Part shown: positions 43,163 through 51,352 of the stretch, one piece after another
Layout: every line of letters begins with the position of its first letter
Numbering within the stretch: the first letter of the stretch is position 1
Assembly: GCF_027594425.1 (NCBI RefSeq)
Contig: NZ_CP115159.1
Coordinates: forward strand, 2,627,001 to 2,691,000
Origin: Zunongwangia sp. HGR-M22
GTDB lineage: Bacteria > Bacteroidota > Bacteroidia > Flavobacteriales > Flavobacteriaceae
Direction: 5' to 3'
Length of the DNA stretch: 64,000 nt
Position numbers and translations under genes: made by a program
The notes under the pieces: model-generated
The model's input: only the letters and a program-made list of their open reading frames with translations
The model's database searches: none
Told to the model about the DNA's origin: nothing

Positions 43163-43389
43163 GATTTATAATTTTAGGGATCTAATTTAAGAAGTTAGGC
43201 TTGCAATTGCTACAGTTAATTTGGGTTTCTTAATCTGCACTTTAACATCTCTTTAAAACGAAAACGTAATAAAAAATTTTGGGCCGATTAATTTACCTTT
43301 TTGTTGTGAAATTAATTTATCGCTTTACCACTGGTTTAACAGCACTAATAGGATATTTACAATAACTTAGAGCTATAAAAAAAGTTATC

Positions 43390-45129
43390 ATGGGAAAAAA
43401 TGTTTCAGACCTATTGGTCAATATGCTTGTTGAAGCAGGAGTTAAGCGCGTCTATGCAGTTACAGGAGATAGCCTAAATCCTGTTAATGATGCCGTACGC
43501 AGAGATGGTAGATTGCAATGGATTCATGTTCGCCATGAAGAAGCAGGTGCCTATGCAGCTTCAATGGATGCCGAATTAGATGGTATTGGATGTTGTATGG
43601 GTAGTAGTGGTCCCGGACATGTGCATCTTGTAAACGGTCTTTACGATGCTAACCGAGCTGGTAACCCTGTAATCGCAATCGCTTCTACAGTCCCAACTAA
43701 TAAGTTGGGAACCGAAAATTTTCAGGAAACGAATGTCACAAAATTGTTTGATGACTGTAGTAAATATTGTTTTATGGCAAACACGCCAGAACAAGCCGCG
43801 CATGGTTTTCAAAGTGCAATCCAATCTGCTATACACCAAAAGGGAGTTGGAGTGGTAGGATTGCCCGGTGATATCGCCTCGGCTGACGCTGCCCATATAA
43901 CAACATCTGAACAGAATTATTTCACAAATTCTAAACTCTTACCTAGTAACGAAGAACTAAAAACATTAGCTAAAGTAATTAATGAAAATAAAAAGGTGAT
44001 GGTTTATTGCGGGTATGGCTGTAAGGATGCCCAAGATGAAGTAATGCAACTTGCCAAAAAACTTAATGCTCCTATGGGATTAAGCTTTAGAGGAAAAATA
44101 TTTTTCGATAAAGAAAGTAATCCATATGTAGTAGGATTAAACGGACTTTTAGGTACAAAGTCTGGATTTAAGTCTATGCACGAAGCCAATGCACTAATAC
44201 TTTTAGGAACAGATTTTCCTTATACAGATTTTCTCCCTGAAAAAAATACAATTATTCAAATCGATGAAAAACCAGAGCGTATAGGACGAAGAGCGAAAGT
44301 AAACTTTGGTTATCATGGTAAAATTAAAGATACTTTAGAAGCTCTAATTCCGATGTTAGAGGCTAAAAAAGACACGTCTTTTCTTGATGATATGAGAAAA
44401 GTGCACTTAGATATCGAAGAAAAATATCACAGCTACGTAAAAGAAAAAGGAGAAGATGAAAAAATTCATCCTGAATATGTAGCTTCAGTTATCGATGAAA
44501 TAGCTAATGATGATGCGATATTCACTGTAGATACAGGCATGAGTGCCGTTTGGGCAGCGCGTTATCTAAAGGGAAAGAAAAATAGATATTTAACGGGTTC
44601 TTTTAATCATGGATCGATGGCAAATGCTATGCCTATGGCTATTGGCGCTGGTTTGGGCCATCCAGATCGTCAGGTTATTGCTTTTTGCGGGGACGGAGGA
44701 ATTTCAATGCTATTGGGTGATTTAATGACTATTAGTCAATATAAAATTCCGGCTAAAATTATCATTTTTAATAATTCCTCATTAGGAATGGTAAAATTAG
44801 AAATGCAGGTAGAAGGTTATCCCGAATGGCAGACAGATATGGTAAATCCAGATTTCGCCATGATTGCTAAAGCTATGAATATCGAAAGTTGGGTGGTAAA
44901 AAGTCCATCTAATGTTAGACAAGCATTGGCTGAAGCTTTTGCGTATGACGGACCTGCAGTGGTTAACATTTTTACCGATCCTGACGCTTTAGCGATGCCC
45001 CCTGAAATTAAGTTTGAACAAATAAAAGGTTTTGCGAAAACCATGGGTAAAATGATGATAAATGGAAAATCTGCAGATGTAATTGATACCGCTAAATCTG
45101 ATGCTAAATATTTGAAAGAGCTATTTTAA
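43390..45129 (+). CDS. poxB: Pyruvate oxidase-type thiamine diphosphate enzyme
   Basis: A 579-residue ThDP- and FAD-dependent enzyme of the PoxB (pyruvate:quinone oxidoreductase) type, converting pyruvate to acetate and CO2. Domains: PYR (1-170; VKRVYAVTGDSLNPVNDA, the catalytic Glu in HEEAGAY), a central FAD-binding domain (about 185-330), and the PP domain (about 360-530) with the ThDP motif FCGDGGISMLLGDLMT ... FNNSSLGMVKLE. The C-terminal membrane-binding helix of E. coli PoxB is not obvious. A stand-alone transcription unit; an alcohol dehydrogenase gene follows 107 nt later. Confidence 0.9.
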   Translation: MGKNVSDLLVNMLVEAGVKRVYAVTGDSLNPVNDAVRRDGRLQWIHVRHEEAGAYAASMDAELDGIGCCMGSSGPGHVHLVNGLYDANRAGNPVIAIASTVPTNKLGTENFQETNVTKLFDDCSKYCFMANTPEQAAHGFQSAIQSAIHQKGVGVVGLPGDIASADAAHITTSEQNYFTNSKLLPSNEELKTLAKVINENKKVMVYCGYGCKDAQDEVMQLAKKLNAPMGLSFRGKIFFDKESNPYVVGLNGLLGTKSGFKSMHEANALILLGTDFPYTDFLPEKNTIIQIDEKPERIGRRAKVNFGYHGKIKDTLEALIPMLEAKKDTSFLDDMRKVHLDIEEKYHSYVKEKGEDEKIHPEYVASVIDEIANDDAIFTVDTGMSAVWAARYLKGKKNRYLTGSFNHGSMANAMPMAIGAGLGHPDRQVIAFCGDGGISMLLGDLMTISQYKIPAKIIIFNNSSLGMVKLEMQVEGYPEWQTDMVNPDFAMIAKAMNIESWVVKSPSNVRQALAEAFAYDGPAVVNIFTDPDALAMPPEIKFEQIKGFAKTMGKMMINGKSADVIDTAKSDAKYLKELF

Positions 45130-45213
45130 CCTCAAAAATTGATCTAGGTTAATAGTTCTGGTTAAATATGAGTTAAAGATAAAACTGCAAAATTACAGCT
45201 ATTTGATTTCAAT

Positions 45214-45221
45214 TAGTTTTG
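45214..45221 (+). promoter_or_regulatory. -7 box for the alcohol dehydrogenase gene
   Basis: TAGTTTTG matches TAnnTTTG and ends 15 nt before ATG 45237. The spacing to an upstream TTG is not canonical. Confidence 0.4.
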
Positions 45222-45236
45222 CCAAAAATAGTTAGA

Positions 45237-46289
45237 ATGAATACTACAGAAATAAAAGCATTTGGTGCTAAATCTAAAACAGCATCTTTAGAAGAATTAA
45301 ACATTGAAAGAAGAGAAACCTTAGCCGATGATGTAGAAATCGATATTCTATATTGCGGCGTATGTCATAGCGATATACATACCGTACGAAACGATTGGGG
45401 AGGTTCTAAATATCCAGTAGTGCCAGGTCACGAAATTGTTGGTAGAGTAATTAGCGTTGGAGATAAGGTTTCTAAATTTAAGGAAGGTCAGCTTGTAGGT
45501 GTTGGCTGTATGGTAGATTCTTGTCAGCATTGCGATTCTTGCAAAGACGGATTAGAACAATACTGTGAGAATGGTATGGTGGGAACTTATAACGGAAAAG
45601 ATAAACACCTTGGCGGTCATACTTACGGTGGATATTCAGAAAAAATTATTGTAGATCAAAAATTTGTTTTGGATGTGCCAGAAACTTTAGATGCTAAAGC
45701 AGTGGCGCCATTACTTTGCGCAGGGATAACTACATGGTCACCATTAAGAAATTGGAATGTAAAAGAAGGTGATAAAGTTGGTGTTATTGGTTTAGGAGGA
45801 TTGGGCCATATGGGTATAAAATTCGCCCACGCTCTTGGCGCTAAAGTGGTAATGATTACAACCTCTCCTGGCAAAAGTGAAGATGCTAAGAGATTAGGAG
45901 CAGATGAAGTTCTTATTTCTAAAGACGCCGAACAAATGGCTGAGCATAAAGCTAGTTTTGATTTTCTACTGAATACCGTTCCTGTAAAGCACGATATCAA
46001 TCCATATATAGGTCTGCTTAAAAGAGATGCTACTATGGTTTTAGTTGGCGCAATTGAACCATTAGAATTCCATGGTGGCGGAGTGATTGCCGGAAGAAAA
46101 AGTATTGCAGGATCTTTGATCGGAGGAATTAAAGAAACTCAAGAAATGTTAGATTTCTGTGGAGAACACGACATCGTTTCGGATATAGAAATGATCGATA
46201 TGCAAAATATCAATGAAGCCTATGATCGTGTAACCAGTAACGATGTTAAATATCGTTTTGTAATCGACATGCAGTCATTAAAAAACTAA
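45237..46289 (+). CDS. Zinc-dependent NAD(P) alcohol dehydrogenase (YahK/cinnamyl-alcohol type)
   Basis: A 350-residue medium-chain alcohol dehydrogenase. Catalytic zinc ligands: CGVCHSD and GHEIVGRV; structural zinc: CQHCDSCKDGLEQYC; Rossmann loop: GVIGLGGLGHMGIKFAHALG. The arrangement fits the broad-range aldehyde reductase group (YahK, cinnamyl-alcohol dehydrogenase), usually NADPH-dependent. The frame opens at TTG 45219, but the ATG at 45237 fits the -7 box upstream. It is downstream of pyruvate oxidase but separately promoted. Confidence 0.92.
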   Translation: MNTTEIKAFGAKSKTASLEELNIERRETLADDVEIDILYCGVCHSDIHTVRNDWGGSKYPVVPGHEIVGRVISVGDKVSKFKEGQLVGVGCMVDSCQHCDSCKDGLEQYCENGMVGTYNGKDKHLGGHTYGGYSEKIIVDQKFVLDVPETLDAKAVAPLLCAGITTWSPLRNWNVKEGDKVGVIGLGGLGHMGIKFAHALGAKVVMITTSPGKSEDAKRLGADEVLISKDAEQMAEHKASFDFLLNTVPVKHDINPYIGLLKRDATMVLVGAIEPLEFHGGGVIAGRKSIAGSLIGGIKETQEMLDFCGEHDIVSDIEMIDMQNINEAYDRVTSNDVKYRFVIDMQSLKN

Positions 46290-46344
46290 TTAAGCTGAAA
46301 TTATTTTTTCAATATTAGGGAAAAAATATAACATTTTTTTATCT

Positions 46345-46393
46345 AAACTGCCTTTGAGTTATAATCCGCGGATGTGTAATTTAAAGGCAGTTT
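46345..46393 (+). terminator. Large hairpin between adh and the PH-domain gene
   Basis: Perfect 11-bp arms AAACTGCCTTT (46345-46355) and AAAGGCAGTTT (46383-46393) with a 27-nt loop containing CCGCGG, followed by TTAATTTT. It is either the adh terminator or a leader structure ending 24 nt before the next start codon. Confidence 0.5.
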
Positions 46394-46417
46394 TAATTTT
46401 AATCAAAAAACATAATC

Positions 46418-46795
46418 ATGAGCATATTTTCATCGCTATTGGGCAACGCCGGGGCTATTAGTAAAGAGAAACTGGAAGAGAAATATCATAAGCTATTAAT
46501 CCCTTCAGAGAATATAGAAGCTGGATTTAAATTAATTAGAGATACTTTTATATTCACCAATAAAAGATTAATTCTGGTAGATATTCAGGGTTTAACTGGA
46601 AAGAAAACCGAATATTTTTCAGTGACTTATAAAAGTATAAGTCGGTTTAGCGTAGAAACCGCCGGAAGTTTTGATTTGGATGCTGAACTAAAAATTTGGA
46701 TTTCTGGGGAACAAAATCCTTCTATAAGTAAAAGGTTCAATACAAGTGTCGATATTTATGAAGTACAGAAAATACTGGCCTCTTTTGTTCTTTAA
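46418..46795 (+). CDS. Bacterial PH-domain protein
   Basis: A 125-residue soluble protein with the bacterial PH-like fold: VIPSENIEAGFKLI-type strand (here LLIPSENIEAGFKLI), DTFIFTNKRLILVDIQG, GKKTEYFSVTYKSISRFSVETAG, and LKIWISG, ending in a C-terminal helix. These YozB/YvbH-like proteins are small, widespread and of unknown role. Single gene, preceded by a large hairpin. Confidence 0.85.
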   Translation: MSIFSSLLGNAGAISKEKLEEKYHKLLIPSENIEAGFKLIRDTFIFTNKRLILVDIQGLTGKKTEYFSVTYKSISRFSVETAGSFDLDAELKIWISGEQNPSISKRFNTSVDIYEVQKILASFVL

Positions 46796-46891
46796 TTGTC
46801 TCTCTAAGAATCGCAAAATTAAATTTAACCGAATAGATATCCATATTTTCAGTAATAGATCCCAGACTTATTTGGCATACAATTATTCACT

Positions 46892-47416
46892 TCAGTCACA
46901 TAGTGAACATTGCGATTGACCGACAAGTTTACCCTCAGTATTTGTTTCGTATTTACAGCATTCTTTAAAGCGATTTTTCATTATCTTTTTTGATCTTCGA
47001 ATAAGCGCTTTAGCATTCGCCAGTGAAAGACTTGCTAATTCTGCGGCTTCCTTTTGTGGTTTTCCATCAACATAAACGAGCTTCATAAGCCTGCGATTTT
47101 TTTCTGGCAACTCGTTCAAAAATTTATCAAAACAACAAACTTGAGTAAAAGGACTAGAATCCTCTTCTGAATTCTGGAATCTTATGTCCCTTACACAATA
47201 TACCGAGTCTTTAAAGTAATCGTTAATCTCATTTCTAATAATCTGAAAGATCCAGGATTTCAATTTACCTGGATTTTTCAGTTTATCTAAGTTTTTATGA
47301 ATTTTTATAAACGAATTTTGTAGAATATCATTAGTATGCTCTTCATTCTTTACTCTTTTCAGAATAAAGAAATAAAACTCGATATGGTATTTTTCCCAAA
47401 TTTCTCTGGTATTCAT
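46892..47416 (-). CDS. sigZ: SigZ-like ECF RNA polymerase sigma factor with Cys-rich tail
   Basis: A 174-residue group IV sigma factor. Sigma-2 region at about residues 5-75 (YHIEFYFFILKRVKNEEH, DILQNSFIKIHKNL, LKSWIFQIIRNEINDYF); sigma-4 helix-turn-helix at about 95-150 (NRRLMKLVYVDGKPQKEAAEL, SLANAKALIRRSKK). The tail has Cys at 153, 154, 170 and 173 (ECCKYE ... CSLCD), resembling a metal or redox switch. The frame can start at GTG 47455, but the ATG at 47416 is 4 nt behind the stop of a cysteine-rich peptide gene and gives a normal SigZ N terminus. No anti-sigma factor gene with a membrane domain is adjacent. Confidence 0.85.
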   Translation of the reverse strand: MNTREIWEKYHIEFYFFILKRVKNEEHTNDILQNSFIKIHKNLDKLKNPGKLKSWIFQIIRNEINDYFKDSVYCVRDIRFQNSEEDSSPFTQVCCFDKFLNELPEKNRRLMKLVYVDGKPQKEAAELASLSLANAKALIRRSKKIMKNRFKECCKYETNTEGKLVGQSQCSLCD

Positions 47417-47420
47417 ACAC

Positions 47421-47546
47421 TTATAATTCTTTGCCGCAGCAAGAACATTTATCACAATTGCATTCTTTACACGGGCAATTAGCAGCGGCGCAATTTATAC
47501 AATTACATTTATCGCATTCGCACTGGGTACAATTACATTTACTCAT
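47421..47546 (-). CDS. Cysteine-rich metallothionein-like peptide, first gene of the sigma operon
   Basis: A 41-residue open frame, ATG to TAA, below the usual gene-finding threshold. It has 14 Cys (34%), no His and no aromatic residues. The Cys fall into two halves of seven (residues 4-19 and 24-37) joined by AAAN. Each half contains the pattern CxCxxCxCDKCxC, so the peptide is an internal duplication. Spacing is almost entirely CxC and CxxC, as in metallothioneins. The stop lies 4 nt before the sigma factor ATG. An ECF-like promoter precedes it. It could bind and store metal or act as a sensor for the sigma factor; I know of no named family for it. Confidence 0.75.
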   Translation of the reverse strand: MSKCNCTQCECDKCNCINCAAANCPCKECNCDKCSCCGKEL

Positions 47547-47564
47547 ATCTACAGGTTTTTATTT

Positions 47565-47593
47565 GTAGACTGAAAATGCTATAAAAAGATACA
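47565..47593 (-). promoter_or_regulatory. ECF-like promoter of the Cys-rich peptide / sigma operon
   Basis: Minus-strand TGTATC (47593-47588), 17 nt, GTCTAC (47570-47565), 18 nt upstream of the ATG. It is close to the TGTAAC / GTC pattern used by Bacteroidota ECF sigma factors and suggests autoregulation by the encoded SigZ. Confidence 0.4.
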
Positions 47594-47609
47594 ATTTTAC
47601 ATATAAAAT

Positions 47610-48428
47610 TTATCCATTACCATTAAAACCAGGATAGCATGTCATTCCGCCATCCACAAATATTGTTGTACCGTTAATGTATTCAGATTCATCAGATGCC
47701 AGCCAGGATGCTACACTGCCAATGTCTTCAGGTTCTCCAATTTCGTCATAAGGAATCACCTTTTTCATTTTTTTACGGCCTTCTTCAGTACTCCAAACAT
47801 CTTTATTAATTTCAGTTTTAATAGCGCCCGGGGCAATGCTATTACAGCGTATTTTTCTAGACGCATATTCCTGGCAGATACTTTTCATTAACATTTCAAT
47901 TCCTCCCTTAGATGCTGCATAATTTGCATGCCCGGCCCAAGGAATAATCTCGTGTACCGAACTCATAGTTATAATTTTCCCAAGAGATTTAGAAACTTTT
48001 GGTCGCATACCTCGATTCAGAAATTCGATAATCGCTTCTTTACAGCAAAGAAATTGTCCCGTAAGATTTAGAGCTATTACCTGGTTCCATTGATCTAATG
48101 TCATTTTATGCAATTCAGCATCTTGTTGCATTCCTGCATTAGGGACGCAAATATCTATAGTCCCAAATTTGTCTATTCCTTTTTTAAAAAGTTGCTTTAC
48201 TTCTTTTTCTTTACTTACATCTGCCTTTACTACTATGGTCTCTCCACCTGCTTTACACTCGCTTATTTCGTTAGCGACATCTTCAGCTTCTTCTTTACTA
48301 GAATGATAATTTATAACAATATTTGCGCCTTCTTTGCCCATAGCCAATGCTACGGCTTTACCTATGCCAGAACTGGATCCTGTGATAATAGCAGTCTGTC
48401 CTTCTAGTCTTTTATTGGGTGTATGCAT
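47610..48428 (-). CDS. SDR family oxidoreductase (glucose 1-dehydrogenase-like)
   Basis: A 272-residue classical short-chain dehydrogenase. Cofactor loop ITGSSSGIGKAVALAMG, NAG at PNAGMQQD, catalytic Ser in ITMSSVHEI and the YAASKGG Tyr/Lys pair, then CNSIAPGAIKTEI. The layout and length fit glucose 1-dehydrogenase-type or general sugar/stress SDRs; substrate unknown. The Cys-rich peptide/sigma operon begins 63 nt downstream on the same strand, so read-through is possible. Confidence 0.9.
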   Translation of the reverse strand: MHTPNKRLEGQTAIITGSSSGIGKAVALAMGKEGANIVINYHSSKEEAEDVANEISECKAGGETIVVKADVSKEKEVKQLFKKGIDKFGTIDICVPNAGMQQDAELHKMTLDQWNQVIALNLTGQFLCCKEAIIEFLNRGMRPKVSKSLGKIITMSSVHEIIPWAGHANYAASKGGIEMLMKSICQEYASRKIRCNSIAPGAIKTEINKDVWSTEEGRKKMKKVIPYDEIGEPEDIGSVASWLASDESEYINGTTIFVDGGMTCYPGFNGNG

Positions 48429-48471
48429 AACTTTTTTATTTAAAGTTAGCCGAATTAAAAACTAAACTATG

Positions 48472-50097
48472 TTATTCAGACGTTAATTTCTTGTATACGC
48501 CATTGCTCCATCCGAATCCGTCTTGGGTTGGATATTCCCCGCCTCCACTTTCCTTAGATAAATCTTCCACATTATATTTTTCAGTCATTTTGTAGGTATT
48601 TTTATATACCTTTTCATTTAGATTAATCCAACGATCTTTTATTGTATCGGCTAAATCTAAAATTTGATAATTCTGAAGTGCTTTGTAAGATATCCATTGC
48701 AAAGGTGCCCATCCATTGGGCGCGTCCCATTGCTGGCCACTATGATTTGGTGTGCTCACTATTCCTCCTTTTTTCAATAATTCAGTTTTTAAAGTTTCAG
48801 CAGCTTTTTGGGCTTTATCTTCCGTAGGGATTTCAAAAAACAAAGGGTAAATGCCGGCAGCAGAAATTACGGATGTTTGCTCTTGCTTTACAAAATCGTA
48901 ATCTTTATAAAATGCGCTTGAAGCATTCCAAAAATACTTATCGATAGCTTTTTTTCTAATTTCGGCTAGTTCTTTAAATTCCTTTGATAGATCTGGCTGG
49001 CCGCTAATAAGATAAGCTTTAGCCAAGGTTTTCTCTAAGTGATACAAAAGGCTATTTAGGTCGATTGGTAAAATAGCTGTGGTATGAATATCTTTAAGGT
49101 CAAATTTGCCATTTTCATCAGGTTTTATCCATCGGCTAGAAAAATCCCAACCCGATTCGGCTGCTGCTCTTAAATCTCTGTAAACTTGTTCTTTCGTTAA
49201 ATTATCGGTTTCTTTTACGGCAGCTTCAGCTGTTTTTAAGTCTTCTCGATAACTTTCAGGTCTAGGTGTATTTTTGTTATCGTAATAGCGATTCAAGATA
49301 CTTCCGTTCGGCATCCGAACAACTCTTTTATAAACCGAATTATTTTCAGAAAGTTGATTCTCGCCTTCCATCCAAAACCGATATTCTTTTTCCAATTCAG
49401 ATAAAAAAGAAGTGTAAATTGAATCTCCTTTTTCTTCAGCTAATAAATCGACCATTAACGCATAAAATGGAGGTTGAGAACGGCTAAGATAATAGGTACG
49501 GTTTCCGTTGGGAATAAAGCCATATTCGTTAATTAGATAAGAAAAATTGTCTACCATTTGCTGGATCATTTCTATTTCTCCATCTACTTGCAAACCAAGC
49601 ATCGTAAAATAACTATCCCAATAATAGATTTCTCTAAAACGACCACCGGGAACAATGTAGGGACGTGGCAAAGGAATTAGTGTACCCGAAATTTTACGAT
49701 CTGCGGGGCGCTTTAAAACCGACCATAACTTTGTAATATGCGCATCGATAGCTGAAGAATCTGTTTTATATTCTTGACGCTTTTCTTCCCCAGGAATGTG
49801 AAAATTTTGTTTTAAAAATTGAAGAATATAGGTATTCGAAGAATCTTTGATATTGCTGTATTCAGATTTGATAGAATCTAAAGAACGCTTGGGTAAAGCA
49901 TCAACAAAAGTTTTACTATCTGAAAATAAGTTCTCATTTTGCTGAATGTCATAAAAAAGATCCCCATAAAGCTGCTCGGGCGGAAGAATACTAATTTCTT
50001 GGACTAAAACCTTTTCTTCTTTGCTTTTATCTTTACAAGAAATTGATATAAAAGCAATTACAAAGAATAAGATACTATATGGTTGAAATCTTCGCAT
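48472..50097 (-). CDS. treF: Lipoprotein trehalase (glycoside hydrolase family 37)
   Basis: A 541-residue GH37 trehalase that splits trehalose to glucose. The two family signatures are intact: PGGRFREIYYWDSYFTMLGL and QWDAPNGWAPLQ, plus SGWDFSSRWI with the catalytic Asp and a C-terminal glycine-rich GGGEYPTQDGFGWSNGV. The N terminus is a lipoprotein signal (FISISCKDKS), so the enzyme sits on the envelope, most likely periplasmic. The frame opens at 50145, but the ATG at 50097 gives the signal peptide. The small 63-residue lipoprotein gene lies 59 nt upstream on the same strand. Confidence 0.93.
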   Translation of the reverse strand: MRRFQPYSILFFVIAFISISCKDKSKEEKVLVQEISILPPEQLYGDLFYDIQQNENLFSDSKTFVDALPKRSLDSIKSEYSNIKDSSNTYILQFLKQNFHIPGEEKRQEYKTDSSAIDAHITKLWSVLKRPADRKISGTLIPLPRPYIVPGGRFREIYYWDSYFTMLGLQVDGEIEMIQQMVDNFSYLINEYGFIPNGNRTYYLSRSQPPFYALMVDLLAEEKGDSIYTSFLSELEKEYRFWMEGENQLSENNSVYKRVVRMPNGSILNRYYDNKNTPRPESYREDLKTAEAAVKETDNLTKEQVYRDLRAAAESGWDFSSRWIKPDENGKFDLKDIHTTAILPIDLNSLLYHLEKTLAKAYLISGQPDLSKEFKELAEIRKKAIDKYFWNASSAFYKDYDFVKQEQTSVISAAGIYPLFFEIPTEDKAQKAAETLKTELLKKGGIVSTPNHSGQQWDAPNGWAPLQWISYKALQNYQILDLADTIKDRWINLNEKVYKNTYKMTEKYNVEDLSKESGGGEYPTQDGFGWSNGVYKKLTSE

Positions 50098-50156
50098 ATT
50101 TAAAAATTCAATTAGAAGTTTTATAAATATAACCAAGATCGGCAAATTCTAAGAAT

Positions 50157-50348
50157 TTAAGTTTGCTTATCTGAATGCTGTCTTCTCCTGATGCGATGCA
50201 TTCCTTCATAAAAAAAACGACTACTGTCGATTTTTTTAACTTGAACATCCTCAGCATTTCCTGTATCCAAATCACGAGTTTCAGGTATTCCACTACAAGA
50301 AACTAGAGAAACGCTTACTAATAAAATTAAAAATAAGGTAAATTTCAT
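50157..50348 (-). CDS. Small lipoprotein of unknown function
   Basis: A 63-residue frame beginning with a clear lipoprotein signal (VSLVSCSGIPETRD) and ending in a basic tail (HRIRRRQHSDK). No domain recognised. It lies 59 nt upstream of the trehalase gene on the same strand, so it may be cotranscribed. Its start is near a group of palindromes in the upstream spacer. Confidence is moderate because it is short. Confidence 0.55.
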   Translation of the reverse strand: MKFTLFLILLVSVSLVSCSGIPETRDLDTGNAEDVQVKKIDSSRFFYEGMHRIRRRQHSDKQT

Positions 50349-50825
50349 CGAATTATTTCATGAATAACTTATACAATAATACGCTGCAGCAGCGCACGGG
50401 AGAATACCCAGGCAAGGGGATATTCAATAAAAAAGCATGGTAAAATTTAGAAAGGAACATTCATTGAAGCTGAATTAGAAGAACTCAGTTTTATCATAAA
50501 TAAACATCTATGGACATAATCTGCTACAGGCTCTTCAAAAGTATTTTCATATGCAAAAATTAGATTTGCGACTTTTAAAAAAGTGGGTACTAATGAATAT
50601 TGAAGAGCGCAGCAGAAAAATAATTGACTAATACAAATCGCTCAAATGGGCTAATCGCCCTCTAAGCAACATCTAAAATACTGATTTTCAGTATTAAATA
50701 AAAATACCCAATTATAGGTATTTTTTATCGCTGTAGTCGCCCTCATACATTCATCACTTATAAATAAAGATGCCTGGAAAATGATTAGAAATTGCTACTT
50801 AAAATCATATTTTAGCAGAAAAAAA
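50349..50825. other. 477-nt non-coding region with several palindromes
   Basis: Between divergent genes. It contains CGCTGC-A-GCAGCG (50382-50394), an imperfect GAATACCC/GGGGATATTC hairpin (50402-50425), AATACTGA/TCAGTATT (50677-50695) and AATACC/GGTATT (50703-50722). Short frames (for example 26 codons from 50551) are not convincing. It may hold operators for the flanking genes or decayed sequence. Confidence 0.5.
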
Positions 50826-51284
50826 ATGGAGATCATCAGTTTTGAGCCTCAGTACAGCAAGGATTTTAAAAGACTTAATATAGAGTGGTTAGAAAAATAT
50901 TTTTACGTAGAACCACATGATGAAGACGTACTAGGCAAACCTGAAGAATACATTATTAAATCTGGTGGACAAATTTTCTTTGTTAAGCAAAATGAGGAAA
51001 TTATAGGATGCGTAGCTTTAATGAAAATAGAAGAAAATATTTTCGAATTAACGAAGATGGCCATTTCGCCAAAATTTCATGGAAAGAAAATTGGTCAAAA
51101 ATTAATAAATTTCACTATTGAATATGCTAAACGTCAACCTTGGGAAACGCTTATAATTTATAGTAGTAGAAAATTAGAAAATGCTCTTCATATTTATAAA
51201 AAGTTTGGTTTTACTGAAATCCCTATTGAAGAAAATAATCCCTATGCGCGAGGAGATATAAAAATGAAGCTTCAGTTATCTTAA
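50826..51284 (+). CDS. GNAT family N-acetyltransferase
   Basis: A 152-residue GNAT acetyltransferase using acetyl-CoA. Motifs: FFVKQNEEIIGCVALMKI strand pair, FELTKMAISPKFHGKKIGQKLI with the Q/RxxGxG/A-like CoA pyrophosphate loop (HGKKIGQKL), and YKKFGFTEIPI near the end. Substrate unknown. A longer frame starts at 50781, but the ATG at 50826 gives the standard N terminus. The MBL-fold lipoprotein gene follows after 68 nt. Confidence 0.88.
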   Translation: MEIISFEPQYSKDFKRLNIEWLEKYFYVEPHDEDVLGKPEEYIIKSGGQIFFVKQNEEIIGCVALMKIEENIFELTKMAISPKFHGKKIGQKLINFTIEYAKRQPWETLIIYSSRKLENALHIYKKFGFTEIPIEENNPYARGDIKMKLQLS

Positions 51285-51352
51285 ATCTTTGTAAAACAGC
51301 CTGTATTTGATATTGTCTTGCTTAATTTTATATTCAATAAAAACCATTCAGA

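Noticed and set aside
43163-43389. SAM-type riboswitch before the trans-sulfuration gene
   Set aside because: No recognisable SAM aptamer helices; only an AT-rich spacer with weak promoter-like words.
47417-47455. N-terminal extension of the sigma factor from GTG 47455
   Set aside because: It overlaps the Cys-rich gene in another frame and does not resemble SigZ N termini; ATG 47416 fits.
50551-50631. 26-codon frame in the 50.3-50.8 kb spacer
   Set aside because: Short, no family motif, no matching signal for translation; not better than chance.
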